A stretch of 19,212 bases of DNA, taken from positions 1 through 19,212 of the forward strand of contig CALCRD010000015.1 of the NCBI GenBank assembly GCA_937894355.1, read 5' to 3'. Below the pieces are notes generated by a model, which did not search any database, was not told where the DNA came from, and saw only the letters and a list, made by a program, of their open reading frames with translations. Both the position numbers and the translations under genes were made by a program. The first letter of the stretch is position 1; the number at the start of each line of letters is the position of its first letter. Below are positions 15,015 through 19,212 of this stretch, piece after piece. This DNA comes from an uncultured Bacillus sp. (GTDB lineage Bacteria; Bacillota; Bacilli; Bacillales; Cytobacillaceae).

Positions 15015-15042
15015 TTATTATACCGTTAAGGGAGAGAGTAGA

Positions 15043-15840
15043 ATGAGAGTTGGTATTAAGAGAATGACGGAAGAGCAAGCAAAAATTACTCTTCAAGAAT
15101 CTGCCGGTCTAGCAATAATTACTATCCATAGACCACAAAAGAAAAATGCTCTAACAGCAAACATGTGGAATCAATTAGCCGAAATCGGGCAAAAGGTACT
15201 AGAGAATCCGAAAAATAGAGTCTTACTTTTAAGAGGATATGGCGAACAATTTACGGCAGGATCAGATTTAAAGGAATTTCACGAAATGACTCTTGAGGAG
15301 TCCGAAAATGCTTTTGTTTCAATGGAAAAAGCTATCTCGACGATTGAAGGGTTACCAATACCAACCATTGGGGTAATTAACGGACCAGCAATGGGTGCAG
15401 GACTTGAGCTTGCTTTAGCATGTGACATCAGAATTGGTTCTGAAAAAGCAGCATTAGGGATTCCGGTTGGAAAATTAGGTATTACCTTAAATAATAAATT
15501 TGCCAAGCGGATAGTTGATTTAGTAGGACCAAGTATTACCAAAGAGTTAGTATATTTAGGGCGTATTTTGAAAGCCGATGAAGCATATAGCGTAGGAATG
15601 TTAAATTATCTGGTAGAAGAAGCCGAGCTAGATCGTTATGCAATGAAGATGGGTAAATTAGTTGCGACCATGTCGCCAGCATCACTTTTAGCTGTAAAAC
15701 AGTCAGTAAATGAATGTATTAATAGTACACCAGTTTTGTGGAATGGTTCGACCCCATTTGTTGATAAAAATGATTTCCCAGAAGGAGTTGCGGCGTTTGT
15801 TGAAAAACGTCCGCCGGTATTTGCTCGCAGAACAGAATAA
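15043..15840 (+). CDS. Crotonase-fold enzyme (enoyl-CoA hydratase/isomerase family)
   Basis: This 265-residue protein is of the crotonase superfamily, which acts on acyl-CoA thioesters. The oxyanion-hole segments are FTAGSDL (70-76) and NGPAMGAGLELALACD (113-128), with Glu122 at the place of one catalytic Glu (Glu144 of rat hydratase). The second catalytic Glu (rat Glu164, in the G-Q-P-E pattern) is missing here: the equivalent stretch reads G-I-P-V at 139-142. It may therefore be an isomerase or another crotonase rather than a true hydratase. The ATG at 15043 has GGGAGAG upstream; ATG 15064 is an alternative. It is a single gene with a palindrome in its leader and a strong terminator after it. 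Confidence 0.88.
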   Translation: MRVGIKRMTEEQAKITLQESAGLAIITIHRPQKKNALTANMWNQLAEIGQKVLENPKNRVLLLRGYGEQFTAGSDLKEFHEMTLEESENAFVSMEKAISTIEGLPIPTIGVINGPAMGAGLELALACDIRIGSEKAALGIPVGKLGITLNNKFAKRIVDLVGPSITKELVYLGRILKADEAYSVGMLNYLVEEAELDRYAMKMGKLVATMSPASLLAVKQSVNECINSTPVLWNGSTPFVDKNDFPEGVAAFVEKRPPVFARRTE

Positions 15841-15847
15841 TGCAAAG

Positions 15848-15888
15848 AATGGAAAGCTTAGATTACACCAAGCTTTCCATTTTTTTTG
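15848..15888 (+). terminator. Strong terminator after the crotonase gene, overlapping the opposing gene's end
   Basis: A perfect 12-bp stem AATGGAAAGCTT (15848-15859) with AAGCTTTCCATT (15870-15881) is followed by a T-run to 15888. Its 3' half encodes the last residues and stop (15863-15865) of the minus-strand P-loop gene. On the minus strand the same hairpin is followed by ATTCTTTGC, a weaker terminator. Confidence 0.92.
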
Positions 15889-16681
15889 CCATTTGAATAT
15901 TCAGGTTGACTGAGTATAACTCAATATCTAAGTGATTGATAAAATAGGTGCGAATCTCATTTTGAATTTGCTCTGTCCTTTCCAACAGGTTTGTACTGAT
16001 TGGTTGCTTAAGAGTAATGATAATTTGCAGGATTGGCAAACCTTGCAATTGGATCCCTACAGACTTACAGTCTTCAATTTCTTGATAATTTAATAGGATG
16101 ATCTTAATAATATCTTTAAAAGCCCTTTTAGATATATGGGTGCTTCCACGATGAAAATCAGGATGAACAATAGTTGTTTCCCCAATTCTCTCTTTCCTTG
16201 GTGAAAAAATTTCAATCCCTCTTTGCACCAATTTTTTGAAAAAACTCTGATCTACTTGTTTGTACGGGATAGGTATGATGTGCTTTCCTTCAGTTTTTCT
16301 GATGAATTGGGCTATCTTTATCTCACTTGAGGTACGGATGTCTTCAACATGATAATAATGGTCGATATCGCCTATATTCAGCCTGTTAGCAATTAGGCGA
16401 ACCATTCTATCAGAAGTACCAATAATTAGGATTCTACTAATGTAATAGTTTTTTATCGCTTTTTGAACCTCTTGAGCATGATTTTCAAAGAAGAATGTTG
16501 CTCTTTTTACAGCAGTAAGAGAATTTTTTTCAAACTTCGCAGAAGTACCAGCTAATTTCTCGCCATTAAAGATCAGCAGACCATCGTCAATGATTGCTGG
16601 AATATGATGTTTGTGAGCAAATGCAAGTGCGCTTGTGCTTTTCCCTGTTCCACTCGAACCACTTAATGAGAATACTTCCAT
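15863..16681 (-). CDS. P-loop NTPase with Asp23/Gls24-like C-terminal region
   Basis: This 272-residue protein starts behind AGGAGAG. The N-terminal part is a P-loop kinase/ATPase-like domain: Walker A GSSGTGKST (8-16), an acidic pair IIDDGLLIF (31-39) and a beta-strand RILIIGTSD (83-91). The C-terminal part (about 170-262) reads like the alkaline shock protein family: THISKRAFKDIIK, then SVGIQLQGLPILQIIITLK, IQNEIRTYFI and YSVNLNIQ, matching that family's usual order of motifs. No function is known. A sigma-A promoter (16724-16752) indicates vegetative expression, whereas its divergent neighbour cotB is a sporulation gene. The Asp23-like call is my pattern reading and should be treated as tentative; the P-loop call is firm. 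Confidence 0.75.
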   Translation of the reverse strand: MEVFSLSGSSGTGKSTSALAFAHKHHIPAIIDDGLLIFNGEKLAGTSAKFEKNSLTAVKRATFFFENHAQEVQKAIKNYYISRILIIGTSDRMVRLIANRLNIGDIDHYYHVEDIRTSSEIKIAQFIRKTEGKHIIPIPYKQVDQSFFKKLVQRGIEIFSPRKERIGETTIVHPDFHRGSTHISKRAFKDIIKIILLNYQEIEDCKSVGIQLQGLPILQIIITLKQPISTNLLERTEQIQNEIRTYFINHLDIELYSVNLNIQMAKKMESLV

Positions 16682-16723
16682 GTTTGAACTCTCCTATTTC
16701 CAAATTTATGTTATTTTCTTAAT

Positions 16724-16752
16724 ATTATAATATATCAAGGCAGGTCTGTCAT
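16724..16752 (-). promoter_or_regulatory. Sigma-A promoter of the P-loop/Asp23-like gene
   Basis: On the minus strand ATGACA (16747-16752) and a perfect TATAAT (16724-16729) are separated by exactly 17 bp. The start of transcription would be near 16717, about 36 nt before the ATG. Confidence 0.7.
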
Positions 16753-16828
16753 CGCTGAGGATTTACAAAACATACTAAAAAGACTTGGATGTCAGCCGTT
16801 TTACCCTCAACCACTACGATTACCAAGC

Positions 16829-16868
16829 ATAGGCATATACGGATTTACCAGAAAATAGGCATATGTTA
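16829..16868 (+). promoter_or_regulatory. Candidate SigK/GerE-type promoter of cotB
   Basis: CATATGTTA (16860-16868) matches the SigK -10 pattern CATAnnnTA exactly. The 10-mer ATAGGCATAT occurs twice, at 16829-16838 and 16855-16864, 26 bp apart; both copies contain TAGGC, the core (TRGGY) of GerE binding sites, and the upstream copy lies around -42. In B. subtilis, cotB is made late under SigK and GerE. A clear SigK -35 at the right distance is not seen. Confidence 0.55.
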
Positions 16869-16935
16869 GATTCGGGTTGTGAACAAGGTACATATACTTA
16901 CAAGTATAAATGACTATAGGAGGCAAATGCAGAAT

Positions 16936-17832
16936 ATGGAGAATAAAAATATATTATCGTACCTTGAAGAAATGAAAGGACGGGTTTTAAAAATTTTCAA
17001 AGGGGGCCCCGAATCAAAAACTGGTAAATTACTAAGTGTAAATAAAGAAATGATGACCATACAAACTGATGATAATCAGATTGTTTATTACCAATTGAAA
17101 CATGTAAAAAGTATCATTGAGAATTCTAAATTAGGTGTTGGTTGGTTTACCAAAAATACTGAAGACACAAATGAAGTAAAGGTAAATAATTTTGTTGAGT
17201 TATTGGCACAATTAAAACTGCAAAATGTTCATATTAATGGTGGAGGACCAGCATATCGTACTGGTAAATTATTGGATTTTAATCCTGATTACTTAGTATT
17301 GCAAACAAAAGATGACCTCATTTATTACCAACTTGAACATATAAAAAGTATCAGCCCGATTCAATACAATCAATCAGATGATTCGACGGAAGCATACGAA
17401 GTGGATCCAGATTATATTGAAGGGACAAATCTCTTTGCCTTACTTAAAAAAATGAGACATCATTGGATTATTGTTAATGGTAAAGGGGCAGAAAATATTG
17501 AAGGTGTACTAGTGGATTATTCACGTGATTATATCCTTTTAGTCCACCATGATGAAGTGTTTCGTATCTCCACTTATCATATAAATAGTCTTCAACTCGG
17601 TTTCCATCCTAAGGAAAAATCTCAACAGGAAACTGCTAAGGATGAATCAAGTGACAAAGAAGGAAAAAAAGATGAATCAAAAGATGAATCTAAAAACGAA
17701 TCTAAAAACGAATCTAAAGACGAATCTAAAGATGAAAAAAACGAAAGCTCTGGTAAAGTGAGCACCATGAAAGTTGCCAAGTATTCAGCGAACAACAATA
17801 AATCAAAAAAGAATCAGAAAGGCCCAAAATAA
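16936..17832 (+). CDS. cotB: CotB-like outer spore coat protein
   Basis: This 298-residue protein (from ATG 16936) has three copies of the CotB module. They are KIFKGGPESKTGKLL (19-33), INGGGPAYRTGKLLDF and VNGKGAENIEGVLVDY, each followed by strands ending in YYQLEHIKSI-type segments, as in B. subtilis CotB. CotB is an outer-coat protein made by the mother cell late in sporulation. The C-terminal tail is a run of D/N-E-S-K units, then a Lys/Asn-rich end. In B. subtilis CotB the tail is Ser/Lys/Arg-rich and phosphorylated by CotH. The start is uncertain: AGGAGG ends at 16923, 12 bases before ATG 16936 and only 3 before ATG 16927. The frame is open to GTG 16879, but that is beside the predicted transcription start. 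Confidence 0.9.
   Translation: MENKNILSYLEEMKGRVLKIFKGGPESKTGKLLSVNKEMMTIQTDDNQIVYYQLKHVKSIIENSKLGVGWFTKNTEDTNEVKVNNFVELLAQLKLQNVHINGGGPAYRTGKLLDFNPDYLVLQTKDDLIYYQLEHIKSISPIQYNQSDDSTEAYEVDPDYIEGTNLFALLKKMRHHWIIVNGKGAENIEGVLVDYSRDYILLVHHDEVFRISTYHINSLQLGFHPKEKSQQETAKDESSDKEGKKDESKDESKNESKNESKDESKDEKNESSGKVSTMKVAKYSANNNKSKKNQKGPK
17671..17742 (+). repeat. 12-bp tandem repeat coding the D/N-E-S-K tail of CotB
   Basis: Six units of 12 bp, with GAtGAATCtAAA as the common form, code for D-E-S-K or N-E-S-K; the last unit is diverged. The copies are nearly identical in DNA, so copy number probably varies between strains by slippage or unequal recombination. Confidence 0.85.
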
Positions 17833-17880
17833 CAGTATCGGGTAATCATTTAATAAACAAGAATCTGGGAAATTATAATT

Positions 17881-17931
17881 AAAAAAGCCCTAAATCCAAT
17901 TAAAATTCATATGGATTTAAGGCTTTTTTTT
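17881..17931. terminator. Bidirectional terminator between cotB and the minus-strand MaoC operon
   Basis: AAAAAAGCCCTAAATCC (17881-17897) pairs with GGATTTAAGGCTTTTTT (17913-17929) with one mismatch and a 15-base loop, flanked by A-run and T-run. It is suited to stop transcription from both sides. Confidence 0.92.
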
Positions 17932-17986
17932 GATAATAATGGGCAATATTACATAAAATTTTTCAGAGTCAAAGCGAAAAATGTCA

Positions 17987-18343
17987 TTACTTTCCAATAG
18001 TTTTTAAAATGATGACTCCTTTTACAACAGTTTTGCCAGCACATTTTCCGATAATACGAATTTCTGAGTCTTTTTGAATAACCTCAAGGGTGACTTTAGC
18101 GCCGACTAGAACTGGGGCCAAAAATGCTAAATCATATTGGAGTGGCATTTCTTGTGGCGAGAGGAACTCCCTAGAAACCTGACTCCATATTTTTGCCATT
18201 GTTAGCAAACCATGTGCAATCTTGTTAGGAAAACCATGGTGGTGGGCAACCGAAACATCTAGGTGAATGGGATTGAAATCGCCAGATACTATTGAATATT
18301 GCTCAACGTCCTGCTCCGAAACTAGAAACTCAATTACTTTCAT
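17987..18343 (-). CDS. MaoC-type (R)-hydratase half
   Basis: This 118-residue hotdog-fold protein is of the MaoC dehydratase family. The hydratase-2 motif is YSIVSGDFNPIHLD (16-29), with the catalytic pair Asp22 and His27, followed by GFPNKIAHGLLTM. Such enzymes add water to trans-2-enoyl-CoA to give (R)-3-hydroxyacyl-CoA, or do the reverse. ATG 18343 overlaps the stop of the upstream gene by four bases (ATGA), with AGGTGG before it, so translation is coupled. It is the last gene of its operon; the terminator at 17881-17931 lies after it. It probably pairs with the upstream MaoC N-terminal-type half. Confidence 0.9.
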   Translation of the reverse strand: MKVIEFLVSEQDVEQYSIVSGDFNPIHLDVSVAHHHGFPNKIAHGLLTMAKIWSQVSREFLSPQEMPLQYDLAFLAPVLVGAKVTLEVIQKDSEIRIIGKCAGKTVVKGVIILKTIGK

Positions 18344-18735
18344 TTTAATCCACCTGCAATCAATTCAGATATTCCGTTAAAGCATAAGACTCCATTGCTG
18401 TCATAGATCTCTAGAAATTGTTTAATAAAGGTAATCTGGTGCTTCTGGTAGTGGTCTGAAATAGTGACACAAGCGGTATAGGTCTGATCAATAAACATTT
18501 GGTGGAGCATTATACATTTTTGCTTGCGATGCACGACCGGGGGAACCAGCTCCCAAGGAATTTCTATTAAGCGGTAAGCAATCATCGGCATGGTTGGCGG
18601 AAGCGGAATTGTGTTAAAACCCAAGTTTCGTGCGTCATCAAAACTTTTATAAATCGGATTAGGGTCGCCAAGGGTTTCAATGAATTTTCCCACATCAGCC
18701 ATATTAAACATTAATGAATAATTGTTTGTTCTCAC
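18340..18735 (-). CDS. MaoC-like N-terminal (FAS1-type) hydratase half
   Basis: This 131-residue protein resembles the N-terminal hotdog half of fused MaoC hydratases (FAS1-like dehydratase region). Its segment reads ETLGDPNPIYKSFDDARNLGF (20-40), where the position of the catalytic His is Tyr, then IPLPPTMPMI. Without the Asp/His pair in working form it is probably the structural, CoA-binding partner of the active half encoded next, as in the mycobacterial HadAB-type heterodimers. The start is GTG 18735, behind GAGGTG and overlapping the thiolase stop by four bases (GTGA). The two-gene, split arrangement contrasts with fused double-hotdog proteins. Confidence 0.82.
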   Translation of the reverse strand: MRTNNYSLMFNMADVGKFIETLGDPNPIYKSFDDARNLGFNTIPLPPTMPMIAYRLIEIPWELVPPVVHRKQKCIMLHQMFIDQTYTACVTISDHYQKHQITFIKQFLEIYDSNGVLCFNGISELIAGGLK

Positions 18736-19212
18736 TTAAGCACCTCAAATAACATGGCCACACCAACACCGCCAGCGCTGCCAATCGCCGCAAGTACATA
18801 TTTTAGATCTTGTCTTCTTTGAACTTCGTAGAAAAGCCTGGTAACCATTATGGCACCAGAAGCTCCATAAGGATGACCAATCGTTAGGGCACCCCCACAA
18901 ACATTTAATTTATCATAGGGTATAAAAAGAGCTTCAGCACAAGCGACAATTTTTGAGGAGAATGCTTCATTTATTTCAAATAAATTTATATCTGCAACAG
19001 TTAAGTTATTTCTAGTTAATAATTCCTGAATAGCAGGAACAGGGGCTAATCCTGGAAAATTAGGATGGACCCCAGAAACTTGGCTATCTAAAAACCGTAA
19101 AATCGGCTTAAATCCCAGTGATTCGGCCATTGTTTGCTCCATGACCACAACAGCTGCAGCGCCATCATGAATTCCACAGCTATTTGCTGCGGTAACGGTT
19201 CCGTTCTCTTTC
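18732..19212 (-). CDS. Thiolase-family protein, C-terminal part (cut by window end)
   Basis: The reading frame is open to the window edge, so this is about the last 160 residues of a thiolase of usually ~390. Visible landmarks are TVTAANSCGIHDGAAAVVV (the family GTVTAGNASGIxDGAAA), the catalytic-His region FEINEAFSSK, and GGALTIGHPYGASGA. The C-terminal family motif with the second catalytic Cys (A-T-L-C-I-G-G-G) reads A-A-I-G-S-A-G-G here, so that Cys is replaced by Gly. It heads a run of three translationally coupled genes with the MaoC halves, as in acyl-CoA or polyketide-like metabolism. The first-half catalytic Cys lies outside the window and cannot be checked. Confidence 0.88.
   Translation of the reverse strand, partial: KENGTVTAANSCGIHDGAAAVVVMEQTMAESLGFKPILRFLDSQVSGVHPNFPGLAPVPAIQELLTRNNLTVADINLFEINEAFSSKIVACAEALFIPYDKLNVCGGALTIGHPYGASGAIMVTRLFYEVQRRQDLKYVLAAIGSAGGVGVAMLFEVLK

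Noticed and set aside
16742..16859. Short open frame between the divergent P-loop and cotB genes
   Set aside because: It reads without stop for about 38 codons but has no ATG, GTG or TTG start or ribosome site, and overlaps both promoters; probably chance.
16879..16935. GTG 16879 as the cotB start
   Set aside because: It is only about 4 bases from the predicted SigK transcription start and has no binding site; AGGAGG lies downstream at 16918-16923.
1..19212. Mobile element, phage or CRISPR content
   Set aside because: No transposase, integrase or phage gene and no regularly spaced repeats of CRISPR type; the only regular tandem array is the coding repeat in cotB.

Overview
The window is low-GC, AT-rich bacterial DNA that reads as the chromosome of an endospore-forming Bacillaceae species (Bacillus/Neobacillus-like; genus not provable here). 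The reasons are strong AGGAGG-type ribosome binding sites, frequent TTG and GTG starts, a CotB-type spore coat protein, a cobalamin-riboswitch transport operon of Bacillus type, HtpX, YitT-family membrane proteins, and dense intrinsic terminators. No transposase, phage, CRISPR, rRNA or tRNA gene was recognised.

Region 1 (1-3962): the end of a dispersed repeat, then a sigma-A promoter, a cobalamin riboswitch with a terminator hairpin, and the operon btuF-btuC-btuD::cbiZ. Its products bind corrinoids at the cell surface, import them through an ABC transporter, and (CbiZ domain) hydrolyse adenosylcobinamide-type amides so that imported corrinoids can be rebuilt into the cell's own cobamide. The riboswitch should shut this off when adenosylcobalamin is plentiful.

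Region 2 (4036-8165): two YitT-family membrane proteins of different length on opposite strands, with a lipoprotein of unknown function between them, then a DUF4230 membrane protein and a small bacterial PH-domain protein. Region 3 (8242-10161): the membrane protease HtpX (minus strand), then a universal stress protein and a YdbC/PC4-type nucleic-acid-binding protein in one likely operon.

Region 4 (10162-12195): a GC-rich structured dispersed repeat whose right end matches the window start, a DUF4309-like lipoprotein, a two-helix membrane protein and a PaaI-type hotdog thioesterase. Region 5 (12196-15840): a dyad-rich intergenic stretch, a long RecQ helicase with RQC/HRDC/HTH tail, and a crotonase-fold enzyme preceded by an extended -10 promoter and a perfect 18-bp palindrome.

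Region 6 (15863-17832): a minus-strand P-loop NTPase with an Asp23/Gls24-like C-terminal region, diverging from cotB. The cotB promoter carries a repeated ATAGGCATAT and a SigK-like -10. Region 7 (17987-19212): a translationally coupled minus-strand run of a thiolase (cut by the window edge), a MaoC N-terminal-type half and a MaoC hydratase. The thiolase seems to lack the usual C-terminal catalytic cysteine.

Most genes are ordinary housekeeping or accessory Bacillus genes. The least explained items are the P-loop/Asp23-like protein, the cysteine-less thiolase with its split hydratase, the crotonase lacking one of the two hydratase glutamates, and the structured intergenic segments at 10229-10378 and 12248-12351. 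No complete undescribed system is evident.
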